Of a stretch of 32,863 bases of DNA, positions 21,569 to 28,709 are shown piece by piece. This stretch comes from a virus. Numbering within the stretch: the stretch's first letter is position 1; each line of letters opens with the position of its first letter. The DNA is taken from IMG/VR virus record IMGVR_UViG_3300009068_000104, positions 1 to 32,863 of that record; one strand, given 5' to 3'. A model generated the notes under the pieces. That model saw only the letters and a program-made list of their open reading frames with translations. It was not told where the DNA came from and searched no databases. A program made the translations under genes and the position numbers.

Positions 21569-22602
21569 ATCATTGATTCTTTCTTGACAACTTGATCTTC
21601 GATCCATTCATAAGTTGGAATCAAACCTTTGAAGAGTGTGTACTTTGGTTTCCAACCAAGCTTCTCTTCGATGAGACGATTATCTGAGTTTCGCCCGCGG
21701 ACGCCCGTGGGGCCAGATATATGATTGACCTTTGGATCTTTAAGTGCAATGAAAGATACCAGGTTTACAAGCTCATTGATTGTCACCATCTCTTCAGAGC
21801 CGATATTAACAGGGCCCATGAAGTCTGACTCCATGTGCATACGAACCGCATCAATGCAATCATCAATGTACAGGAATGAACGTGTCTGTTCACCATCACC
21901 CCAGATATCAACAACACCGTTGCTCTGAATTACTTTTCGGCACATAGCAGCAGGTGCTTTCTCTTTACCACCATCCCATGTACCTAAGGGACCATAGATG
22001 TTATGGAACCGAGCGATGCGTACAGGAATATTGTAATTGCGATTATAGGCAAGATATAAGCGTTCACTGAATAACTTCTCCCATCCATATTCACTATCAG
22101 GGTTTGCAGGGTATGCACTAGACTCTTCGCAGTTTGGATTCTCTGGATCTAACTGATTATGTTCCGGATACATGCAAGCAGACGACGAGTAAAAGACCTT
22201 TGTGATATTTGTCTTGTGTCGATGATTGATATCTTTCACAGCATCAAGCACATTCAAGTTAATACTTGCTGAGTTGTGCATAACATCTGCATCATGTTCA
22301 CCTGTGAAGATGTAACCTGCACCACCCATATCAGCAGCAAACTGATAGATTTCATCAAAAGGCTTATCGAACTGCATTGCCCACGTTTGATGTGGATCGC
22401 GACGAGAGCCGGCAAAACCAATCAACTCCCTCACTTCTCTCGCATCACGCAAGTCACGCAAGACGAAATGGTCAGCCTGAGACCTATCATACTCTGGATA
22501 CTTTAAGTCAACGCCACGAACCCAATAGCCTTCGGCCTTGAGACGCTTGACCATATGATTGCCGATAAATCCACCGGCTCCTAATACAAGTGCTGTTTTC
22601 AT
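21565..22602 (-). CDS. GDP-mannose 3,5-epimerase-like enzyme
   Basis: The motif LGAGGFIGNH (7-16), then QFAADMGGAGYIFTGEHDAD (87-106), SSSACMYPE with the family's catalytic Cys at about 143, Y172GWEK176 and WDGGKEKAPAAMCRK (209-223) are specific to GDP-mannose 3,5-epimerase. That enzyme converts GDP-D-mannose to GDP-L-galactose or L-gulose. The family is best known from plants and some bacteria. The 345-aa length is normal. GAGGTAATC precedes the ATG. It pairs logically with the GT10 gene just downstream. Confidence 0.9.
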   Translation of the reverse strand: MKTALVLGAGGFIGNHMVKRLKAEGYWVRGVDLKYPEYDRSQADHFVLRDLRDAREVRELIGFAGSRRDPHQTWAMQFDKPFDEIYQFAADMGGAGYIFTGEHDADVMHNSASINLNVLDAVKDINHRHKTNITKVFYSSSACMYPEHNQLDPENPNCEESSAYPANPDSEYGWEKLFSERLYLAYNRNYNIPVRIARFHNIYGPLGTWDGGKEKAPAAMCRKVIQSNGVVDIWGDGEQTRSFLYIDDCIDAVRMHMESDFMGPVNIGSEEMVTINELVNLVSFIALKDPKVNHISGPTGVRGRNSDNRLIEEKLGWKPKYTLFKGLIPTYEWIEDQVVKKESMI

Positions 22603-22604
22603 GA

Positions 22605-23144
22605 TTACCTCTTAGTCCAGAACCAAATTGCTCTATTGGATACCTGAATAGGTGTTCCAATCTTACTCTGCCTGCGAAACTCGGTAAGAGCGGTCTTTAC
22701 CGTTACTGTCTCATGCCCATTACCGCAAAAGATTCCGCCGCTTGGAGTAATGTCGTATGATAGCATAAGATTCTCAACAGTGCAAGTCATATCATTCACA
22801 CAGACAACATCTGGCAAACTTTCTTTACTCTTCAAGCTTTCAATATCATTCTTCATCACCAGCTTACCTTTTAGGTTCTTGGTGTTCTTAGCAAAGACGG
22901 CCTTAATCAAATCGGCATCATCACTCTCATACTTGTTGATGACATAAACTTTTTCGATCTTATCACCAGTAGTCTCAAGCATATCCACAATCGATTCACC
23001 CTTGAGGTCACCGATAACAGCTACAAAGACCTTATCTTTCCTGATTCGCTTGATGTATGGGACAATGCCTCTTGAGATAAAGTTCTGATGAGGCCACATT
23101 CCGAAAATCTTTAGATTCTCGATATCAAAGTATTCGGGGTTCAT
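22605..23144 (-). CDS. methyltransferase-like protein, 179 aa
   Basis: Residues 36-75 look like the first part of a Rossmann fold (VFVAVIGDLKGESIVDML). The C-terminal SGGIFCGNGHETVTVKTALT followed by EFRRQ resembles the last strands of class I methyltransferases found in sugar loci. The glycine-rich SAM motif is not canonical, so the call is tentative. It overlaps the upstream glycosyltransferase (ATGA), with AAGG eight bases before the start. Confidence 0.5.
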   Translation of the reverse strand: MNPEYFDIENLKIFGMWPHQNFISRGIVPYIKRIRKDKVFVAVIGDLKGESIVDMLETTGDKIEKVYVINKYESDDADLIKAVFAKNTKNLKGKLVMKNDIESLKSKESLPDVVCVNDMTCTVENLMLSYDITPSGGIFCGNGHETVTVKTALTEFRRQSKIGTPIQVSNRAIWFWTKR

Positions 23145-24019
23145 GCGTAAATCCTTTCAATCTGTTCTTTCAAACCATCAACACGGTCGTACTGATGGAC
23201 AATAAAGTATGGTTCACCAGCAGGAGTCTTTACAACACCATCTTCAATGAGTGGCTGCACATCCTCATAGATGGCTTCATACTTCGAAGGGTCTTGCTTG
23301 AACATCATACCAAGATCACCCTTACCAGACTTCACAGCACCAAGAGTTGTACCAAGCTGAATAGCCCAACCATCTTCATTGGTCATAAAGTCGGTATCAA
23401 ACTTAAAAGGTGCTGATGTGATGATGAAGTTAAAGACGGCCTGATCGACAATCTGAATTGGTCGATTCACGCTGAGATGGAAGATGAAAGAGAGAAGGCC
23501 CTTGATGGTTTGAAATTCGCCACCCAAGACGCCGACATTATAGATGAGGTTCTCTTTGAGAATGTTGTGAAAGTATGGGCCAAAAGTATCAAGCAGATTC
23601 TTATTACCCCAAGGTTCATTCTTATATCTCATACCTTCAGACGAGGCATAGAGAAAGTGAAACCTATCTACAAACCAATCAGATGGATTCTTCTGAAAGA
23701 CTGCATCACGAACATCTGTAGTGATTACGTTGTTGTACTCTTCTTTGGTTGTCTCAAGGAAGTTCCAGAGATAGAAGAAACGCTCAACATGAGGAGCATT
23801 GTTATTCGGTGCAACCATATCACCATCAGCATTTAATCGCCCATAGAGGCTGAGAATGATACCTTCACTCGTCAGCTTGTCTATAGTGGCCTTCTTCATA
23901 TTTGTGCCGACGATAGCAATATCACCTTCGAAGCCACTACGCTTGATAGAGTTTACCCAAAACTTCAACTGATCCCAGTCATAGTTAGATGCACCACCGA
24001 TTACCAGATCCTTAGTCAT
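23141..24019 (-). CDS. putative glycosyltransferase (TDVRD motif)
   Basis: VIGGASNYDWDQLKFWVNSI at the start and NNVITTDVRDAVFQKNPSDW near residues 95-115 resemble GT-A-type transferases recurrent in marine phage sugar loci, with TDVRD as the metal-binding acidic site. IVDQAVFNFII later is a typical acceptor-side helix. The ATG at 24019 is chosen because GGAG lies eight bases before it. The donor is unknown. Confidence 0.7.
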   Translation of the reverse strand: MTKDLVIGGASNYDWDQLKFWVNSIKRSGFEGDIAIVGTNMKKATIDKLTSEGIILSLYGRLNADGDMVAPNNNAPHVERFFYLWNFLETTKEEYNNVITTDVRDAVFQKNPSDWFVDRFHFLYASSEGMRYKNEPWGNKNLLDTFGPYFHNILKENLIYNVGVLGGEFQTIKGLLSFIFHLSVNRPIQIVDQAVFNFIITSAPFKFDTDFMTNEDGWAIQLGTTLGAVKSGKGDLGMMFKQDPSKYEAIYEDVQPLIEDGVVKTPAGEPYFIVHQYDRVDGLKEQIERIYA

Positions 24020-24021
24020 TA

Positions 24022-24744
24022 TCAATTCTCCTTCACGAAAAAGTCATCCCAGCGCGAAATCTCCATAAACTTCCGCTTGTATCCATTAGCAGTCATAAGC
24101 TCGAACAGTTTATCACGCATGGTGAAATTATGCTCAACGCTGATACATCTTACTTCATACCTATTATTCTTCTGAAAGAACGCATTGAGAATGCCATACT
24201 CACTACCTTCAGTGTCAACAGACATGAAGTCGATAACCTCTGGCGCACCATATTCATCAAGCATATCGTAAAGTGAGATTGTTTTGACCGAGATTGTCTT
24301 AGCTTTCTCACGCTCGGCCTTAAACTCATCATCACGACCAAAACCCTTGATGGTAGCTAAGTCAGCAGCATCGGTCATAAGAAACTCAAGTGTCTCACCA
24401 CTCACACTGAACACACACTTATCTGTGATATTACAGGAACGATTCTTACGCAACTCTTCATGCCAGATTGGATTAGGTTCAGCAAGAATACCTGACCATC
24501 CGTATTTCTGTTCAAGTAGATAGCTGTTGCTACTAGTCTTACCATCAGTAGCACCAAATTCAACAAAGTACTTCATGGTATAGTTGTTTCTGGTTTCCCA
24601 CAAAGCCCATACGTCTTGATAGCTCTGTGCTTCACTCTCATGTGCATGTTGTAAACAGAAGCCAATGAACTGAAACAACTCATCATTACGAAGTTGTTCG
24701 TTTGATGCTTCTTTGATTGAGTAAATTAGTTTACCAAGATCCAT
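24022..24744 (-). CDS. FkbM family methyltransferase
   Basis: The SAM-binding FVEFGATDGKTSSNSYLLE (60-78), ILAEPNP, and the family signature VIDFMSVDTEGSEYGIL (near 176-192) support an FkbM-type O-methyltransferase. Such enzymes methylate sugar hydroxyls in polysaccharides and antibiotics. The start ATG at 24744 is preceded by AAAGG at seven bases. The 240-aa length is usual. Its position among glycosyltransferases suggests it caps or decorates the same glycan. Confidence 0.87.
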   Translation of the reverse strand: MDLGKLIYSIKEASNEQLRNDELFQFIGFCLQHAHESEAQSYQDVWALWETRNNYTMKYFVEFGATDGKTSSNSYLLEQKYGWSGILAEPNPIWHEELRKNRSCNITDKCVFSVSGETLEFLMTDAADLATIKGFGRDDEFKAEREKAKTISVKTISLYDMLDEYGAPEVIDFMSVDTEGSEYGILNAFFQKNNRYEVRCISVEHNFTMRDKLFELMTANGYKRKFMEISRWDDFFVKEN

Positions 24745-24746
24745 AA

Positions 24747-25502
24747 TCAAGCCTTTAGCCAGGGAAATTTATCACCATAGATTGCAGCCATACTCTCATT
24801 TCCCTTTTCAAAGAAGTTGGCTGTTACTGAGTTTGGATTGCCATCAAGACGATAACAGAGTGAGTGCTTACCACTTGTATCCCACTTGCAGTGGTCTTTG
24901 ACGTTATAGAAGAAGTTGCGATCACCACCCCAACCATGATGCCAAAACTGTGACACCTTGATTAGAAACTCACGGCGAAATGCAAATGAGGATGTGTCGA
25001 TGAGAAAGCTTTCTTCATTACCATGTGTGAAGTAGATAGGCCATTTACCAAGGCTCTCACAGTTGTCATCACAAAGATAGTTCTTATTCTCATCATAGAT
25101 TTGACGAAGAGAATATGCGAAGTCATTCTGTTCAAGAACCTTGACAAGGCTCTCAACATGATCTGGTGCATACCAGTTGTCTTCATCGAGGAAGAAGATA
25201 TAGTCAGAGTTGATTAGATGTGGATAGGCCGCATAGATACGATGCCCGTAGAAGCCATCACCAACTTTACCTGTATTGTATGGTGATGTTGTCAGAGTTA
25301 CATGATTTAGCAAATCATCATCGTATGCGAAGTTATGCAAGAATTTTTTTTGATGTTCTGGACCATCAACGACAATTAGATGGTCGATATGACCATACGT
25401 TTGATTCTTGATGCTCAAAATGGCATCAAGAACCTTAGGTGATCCGATTGTGGGGGTAATGACCGTTACAGTCTTAGGGGAAGTTACGAAGTTGTATTTC
25501 AT
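24747..25502 (-). CDS. family 2 glycosyltransferase
   Basis: VTVITPTIGSPKVLDAILSI (near 12-31), HLIVVDG and SDYIFFLDEDNWYAPDHVES (about 99-118) are the standard GT-A, GT2 order, with DED as the metal-binding site. HHGWGGDRNFFYNV is a probable acceptor/catalytic-base region. At 251 aa it is a single domain. The ATG at 25502 overlaps the stop of the micro-gene upstream (TGATG), with AAGG eight bases ahead. It is the first full gene of the sugar block. Confidence 0.85.
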   Translation of the reverse strand: MKYNFVTSPKTVTVITPTIGSPKVLDAILSIKNQTYGHIDHLIVVDGPEHQKKFLHNFAYDDDLLNHVTLTTSPYNTGKVGDGFYGHRIYAAYPHLINSDYIFFLDEDNWYAPDHVESLVKVLEQNDFAYSLRQIYDENKNYLCDDNCESLGKWPIYFTHGNEESFLIDTSSFAFRREFLIKVSQFWHHGWGGDRNFFYNVKDHCKWDTSGKHSLCYRLDGNPNSVTANFFEKGNESMAAIYGDKFPWLKA

Positions 25503-25651
25503 CACCAATGCCTTATCACGCCAGCTATAATAAACATGTTCGTTAGTATATAGCTGAGAATTATGACCGTTCGGATGATAGCGACTCTATCAGCCTCAAT
25601 GTTGTTCTTACCGTTCTTTTCACCTAGAGCCTTAGCCCACAGTCTCCACAT
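25502..25651 (-). CDS. 49-aa membrane micro-protein
   Basis: The ATG at 25651 (MWRLWAKALGEKNGKNN) follows GGAG by about 11 bases. Residues 23-46 (AIIRTVIILSYILTNMFIIA) form one membrane span. A longer open frame to 25702 would run through the hairpin at 25678-25699 and is rejected. The stop overlaps the first sugar-block gene (TGATG). The function is unknown; it might anchor or couple the sugar operon. Confidence 0.6.
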   Translation of the reverse strand: MWRLWAKALGEKNGKNNIEADRVAIIRTVIILSYILTNMFIIAGVIRHW

Positions 25652-25677
25652 AGTATAGTATTCTCCACATAAAGGCA

Positions 25678-25699
25678 AGAGGGAGATTTCTCTCCCTCT
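25678..25699 (-). terminator. GAAA-tetraloop hairpin after the DUF1127-like gene
   Basis: On the minus strand AGAGGGAGA-GAAA-TCTCCCTCT forms a perfect 9-bp stem closed by a GNRA-type GAAA loop, four bases after the stop of the 59-aa gene. There is no U-tract. It separates the tRNA/Hsp20 transcript from the sugar block and may act as a terminator, a processing site or a 3'-end stabiliser. Confidence 0.65.
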
Positions 25700-25702
25700 C
25701 AC

Positions 25703-25882
25703 TTACTTATAATTCTCGGTGGCCTTGTAGACAGCACCGTAGATTTCATGCCTTTGTAGACCTAGGTCTTCAAGTTCTTCCTTTGAAAGCTCCATCAATT
25801 CATGTTCAGCTTTACGCTGTAGACGAAACTTATCAAAGAAACCTTGAAAGGCCTCTGTTAGTTCTTCTGCCAGAATAATCAT
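25703..25882 (-). CDS. DUF1127-like small protein, 59 aa
   Basis: The C-terminal ELMELSKEELEDLGLQRHEI (28-47) matches the short DUF1127 signature (LSxxELxDIGLxRxxI), and the N-terminal half is a basic amphipathic helix. DUF1127 proteins are abundant in Alphaproteobacteria, where small members bind RNA and affect growth and nutrient responses. A phage copy is likely host-derived and regulatory. The ATG at 25882 has AAGGAC six bases upstream and starts two bases after the Hsp20 stop. Confidence 0.75.
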   Translation of the reverse strand: MIILAEELTEAFQGFFDKFRLQRKAEHELMELSKEELEDLGLQRHEIYGAVYKATENYK

Positions 25883-25883
25883 T

Positions 25884-26372
25884 TTAGTCCTTCAAAAATT
25901 GTTTTTCTGAAACGCTGCCATCATTAATCTTAACCTTCTTAGGTTTCTTATCCTCAGGGATCAGACGCTCTAGCATGACTTTTAGCATACCATTCATAAG
26001 GTCCGCATCCTTGACGATAATGGTATCAGCAAGAGAGAACTTACGGGTGAATGCACGATCAGCAATACCCTTGAACAGGTATTCAGAAGCAGGGAATGTG
26101 GAAGCATTTGTGCTACCCTTAATGGTAAGGGTGCCTTCGTCAATTTCGACCTCGATATCTTGGCTACCGAAACCGGCCACAGCAACCTCGATGACATACT
26201 TGGTATCGTCAATCTTGCGGATATTGTAAGGCGGATAGGTAGGAATCTTAGGAAGACTCTCGGTAATCTGATTCATCTTTTTGAAGATGTCATCAAAGCC
26301 AATAGCAGTCTTTGTCATATCGGCGATATTGAAGGTGAAAGGATCGAAGTGTGGGATTTTGTTGATAGACAT
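25884..26372 (-). CDS. small heat shock protein, Hsp20/IbpA family
   Basis: The alpha-crystallin domain spans about residues 46-142: YPPYNIRK, YVIEVAVAGF, TLTIKG, FKGIADRAFTRKFSLAD and the C-terminal NGMLKVMLERLIPE, the order found in IbpA-type proteins. The N-terminal FDDIFKKM is also IbpA-like. The 162-aa length is typical. As an ATP-independent holdase it may protect phage structural proteins; Hsp20 genes recur in T4-like phages. It shares a promoter with the tRNA upstream. GGAG stands ten bases before the ATG. Confidence 0.92.
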   Translation of the reverse strand: MSINKIPHFDPFTFNIADMTKTAIGFDDIFKKMNQITESLPKIPTYPPYNIRKIDDTKYVIEVAVAGFGSQDIEVEIDEGTLTIKGSTNASTFPASEYLFKGIADRAFTRKFSLADTIIVKDADLMNGMLKVMLERLIPEDKKPKKVKINDGSVSEKQFLKD

Positions 26373-26431
26373 GTGTAGTTAACTCCTTTTAAGCAAGTTA
26401 GGGTTAGAACTCTTCCCATAAGGCAAAGAGT

Positions 26432-26506
26432 TGGTTGCGGAGGTCTGAATTGCACAGACGATCTTTTGGGTATGAGCCAAACGAGATCCTACTTCTCCAC
26501 TCCGCT
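26432..26506 (-). tRNA. initiator-like tRNA-Met (anticodon CAU)
   Basis: The 5' AGCGGAG pairs with 3' CTCCGCA except at position 1:72, which is A:A. An unpaired first position is the hallmark of bacterial initiator tRNA. D-stem GAGA/TCTC has the initiator A11:U24. The anticodon stem TTTGG/CCAAA has loop CTCATAC. T-stem GTCTG/CAGAC closes an unusual TGCAATT loop. Discriminator A and an encoded CCA (26432-26434) follow. It aligns along its whole length with E. coli tRNA-fMet. Only two of the three classical anticodon-stem G:C pairs are kept. Confidence 0.82.
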
Positions 26507-26540
26507 ATAGTGTCAGAACGCATTACTCAATCTGACAGAC

Positions 26541-26571
26541 TATTTATATCACACCGGGTTTGAAATGTCAA
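26541..26571 (-). promoter_or_regulatory. promoter for the tRNA-fMet/Hsp20 transcript
   Basis: TTGACA (26571-26566), 17 bases, TATAAA (26548-26543) on the minus strand. The same -10 reads TATAAATA (26548-26541), which is also the T4 late promoter sequence, so host polymerase and a late sigma could both use it. The -35 overlaps the stop of the PAAR gene. Confidence 0.75.
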
Positions 26572-26897
26572 CCACCGGCAAAAACTGTTGGTGATCCTTG
26601 GGCTACCCAGGTGCAGTTTGTTGGAACTCCAATTGATATTAAAGGATCTAACATGCGCCCAGCTCCTCTAGAATTAGTAAAAACGGTAACACTTCCAATT
26701 GCAATATAACTTCTATGTATTGTGAGAGGTTTTGTACATGCGATAGGATTTGCACTAGCCAGATGTGGTGTATTGAAATCAAACTGACGGCTTACAGGTA
26801 TACTGTTCACATATACATTTATAGAACCGCAAGATCGAACCATAGCTCCACAATGAGGAAAGTCGGCCGCACCCATGAATGTTACTGGTTGACTCAT
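26568..26897 (-). CDS. PAAR-like baseplate spike tip protein
   Basis: This 109-aa protein has the repeated PAAR layout: FPHCG, GSINVYVNSIPVSRQFD, C54 and GSVTVFTNSRGAGRMLD, ending VAQGSPTVFAGG. Cys/His residues are placed as in the zinc-binding tip. In T4 the equivalent (gp5.4) caps the gp5 needle and helps pierce the outer membrane. The PAAR tetrad itself is replaced by PVSR. It lies at the end of a three-gene tail run and overlaps the upstream gene (ATGA). Confidence 0.8.
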   Translation of the reverse strand: MSQPVTFMGAADFPHCGAMVRSCGSINVYVNSIPVSRQFDFNTPHLASANPIACTKPLTIHRSYIAIGSVTVFTNSRGAGRMLDPLISIGVPTNCTWVAQGSPTVFAGG

Positions 26898-27373
26898 GGA
26901 TATAAGCTCTTTATATATGTATAAGCAGATGTATAATCTTTGGTCACTTCTCTAGATATTGAGACACTATCATTTGCACCACCGCCTGAATATTGAATTT
27001 CAAGATTGTAGACGATAGTTATTGATGATCTTGGATCAGCGTTGACTTCATAGACAATCACATTGGCTGGTGTTGAGAATGTGTCGACCGTTACCGAAGG
27101 GCTTAACCAATAGTAAGAATTGTTTACATTCGAGTTTAATGAGGTGTATTTCACATTATCTGTATATCCTGTTGTATAGGAACCAGAGAATCTAATGACA
27201 TGATTGGATACATTTATCGTCACGTTACCAAGAGCTACGTTAGATGTGACAGTTACATTTCTAACATTAGCATTGATACTGGTTCCTGTGTTAGCCTGCA
27301 CCCATACCTCATCTGAGAAATAGGTTCTTGTGATAACACTAGAGAGTGTATTTGGATAAAGTTCTACGGTCAA
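26894..27373 (-). CDS. probable tail/virion protein with TTG start, 159 aa
   Basis: The composition is Thr, Ser, Val and Asn-rich with alternating hydrophobics throughout, as in all-beta virion proteins. The reading frame has no internal Met, so a non-ATG start is needed. TTG at 27373 overlaps the upstream stop (TTGA) and has GGAG seven bases before it, so it is the probable start. It lies between a beta-helix needle-like gene and the PAAR tip gene, which suggests a baseplate role. No specific family is recognised. Confidence 0.65.
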   Translation of the reverse strand: MTVELYPNTLSSVITRTYFSDEVWVQANTGTSINANVRNVTVTSNVALGNVTINVSNHVIRFSGSYTTGYTDNVKYTSLNSNVNNSYYWLSPSVTVDTFSTPANVIVYEVNADPRSSITIVYNLEIQYSGGGANDSVSISREVTKDYTSAYTYIKSLYP

Positions 27374-27729
27374 TCGTCAACTCCAAAACAAAATTTTGAC
27401 GAATCTGGTATTCTCTTTTCTTTTTGAAACTTCTCTACCAACTGCTTATGTTCCTTATACCTATCATCATCTTCATCTGGATTCAGGTCGATGCGTGGAG
27501 CCAAATGCACTAGATGCGCTTTCGACTCCACAAGAACCGTATCATCACCAACCATATTTATCTTCTTTGCATTGATGTTCAAGTCACCATTGCAGTTGAA
27601 GTTCATATCATTGTGACCATCGATATTGATGTTGTTGTTTTCATCAATACGAATGGTGATACCACCTTCAACTTCAATGAGTGCAGGCCTTGACTCAACC
27701 TTATGATAGTGATAGTTGGTGTCAGACAT
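27370..27729 (-). CDS. beta-helix baseplate/needle-like protein, 119 aa
   Basis: Residues 15-80 show short alternating repeats (GGITIRIDENNNINIDGHND, NFNCNGDLNINAKKINMVGD) like the triple-stranded beta-helix of gp5 or VgrG needles. The C-terminus is charged and probably forms a helix (KEHKQLVEKFQKEK). Next to a PAAR gene two positions downstream, a needle or needle-adaptor role is plausible. The lysozyme part of T4 gp5 is absent. The start shares a base with the dUTPase stop (TAATG). Confidence 0.65.
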   Translation of the reverse strand: MSDTNYHYHKVESRPALIEVEGGITIRIDENNNINIDGHNDMNFNCNGDLNINAKKINMVGDDTVLVESKAHLVHLAPRIDLNPDEDDDRYKEHKQLVEKFQKEKRIPDSSKFCFGVDD

Positions 27730-28283
27730 TAAGCAACCTTCTTTGGTCTGCCACGCCCGCGCTTTTCAACAGCAGGTGTTTCAACACCCGTCGAACCAAG
27801 CCCACCAACACGGTCAGTCTTCTGTGTAGGTGCTTCGCTCGTCTCAACAAGGGCATACTTCAAGCTCTGTACCAATTCAGCCTGTGCGATGCGGTCACCA
27901 TTGCTGATAGAGATAGGATTCTCAGAGTGATTGGTGAGTAGCACAAATGTTTCTTGAAAGTAATCTGAATCGATTACAGCCTCAAGATTGGCCAGCACCA
28001 ATCCTTGCTTGTATGAAAGCCCAGAACGAGGATGGATTCGAAGTGAATAGCCTTCGGGGATATCGAAGATGAGACCGGTCGGTACCATGATGCGGTCACC
28101 AGGCATTATCACCGCTCTACCGTCTTTAAGTGTTCTGGTGAAAGGTGAATTGAAACCACTGTAGCCAGCATACTCATACTTACCATATGCTTGGAAAGCA
28201 ATGTCGAAACATGCGGCCTGTTGTGTGCCAAAGGTAGGTAGAACCACTTCTGGATTAGTCTTGAAGATTTTCAACTGTGTCAT
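27729..28283 (-). CDS. dut: dUTPase with AT-hook-like C-terminal tail
   Basis: It cleaves dUTP to dUMP and pyrophosphate, keeping uracil out of phage DNA. All five trimeric dUTPase motifs are visible: ACFDIAF (24-30), HPRSGLS (84-90), NLEAVIDSDYFQE (99-111), NGDRIAQAEL (128-137) and RVGGLGSTG (158-166). An extra tail, KRGRGRPKKVA (174-184), carries the RGRP core of an AT-hook, which binds AT-rich minor groove. Residues 36-50 are an insertion relative to short dUTPases. GGAG precedes the ATG by seven bases. Confidence 0.94.
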   Translation of the reverse strand: MTQLKIFKTNPEVVLPTFGTQQAACFDIAFQAYGKYEYAGYSGFNSPFTRTLKDGRAVIMPGDRIMVPTGLIFDIPEGYSLRIHPRSGLSYKQGLVLANLEAVIDSDYFQETFVLLTNHSENPISISNGDRIAQAELVQSLKYALVETSEAPTQKTDRVGGLGSTGVETPAVEKRGRGRPKKVA

Positions 28284-28304
28284 AATATAGCTCCAAAGTT
28301 CAGG

Positions 28305-28709
28305 TTAGTCTTCTCGGCGTTTCTTGCCAATGTTATATTTCGTCACCAGAATCCAGTCATTCTTCTCTTTGTGTGACAGTATCTTGATCTGGCTAAGTGG
28401 TGAAACGGGGTCTTCGCTCTTTGCTGGATCGACCAGTGCTAGAAGATTCCATTCAGCCAATAGGTTAGCAATCGTATTTAGTCGACCCTTATCATCGTCC
28501 GAGAAGTCAGACTTCTTACCATCGAGTAAGAATAATTGCTTGAAGTGTAAGATATAATACTTACCTTGCTTGTGTAGAATATGACAGGACTGATAAAGAG
28601 TCCTGTCTTTTTTTGATGCAACACCAATGCGCGAGAGTGTTTCTCTAATCTTTAGAAAGTCATCTGGTTCTGGTAGCGTCACCTCTATCAGTTCGCTTAG
28701 ATTTAACAT
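28305..28709 (-). CDS. regA: RegA translational repressor
   Basis: Strong resemblance to T4 RegA: LPEPDDFLKIRETLSRIGVA, then YQSCHILHKQGKYYILHF (39-56), and a C-terminal WILVTKYNIGKK. RegA binds ribosome sites of early mRNAs, including those of the clamp and clamp loader, and blocks translation. Here it is downstream of gp45-44-62, as in T4. The 134-aa length is slightly longer than T4's 122. The start at 28709 lies inside the gp62 gene, with AAGGTGG five bases ahead. Confidence 0.92.
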   Translation of the reverse strand: MLNLSELIEVTLPEPDDFLKIRETLSRIGVASKKDRTLYQSCHILHKQGKYYILHFKQLFLLDGKKSDFSDDDKGRLNTIANLLAEWNLLALVDPAKSEDPVSPLSQIKILSHKEKNDWILVTKYNIGKKRRED

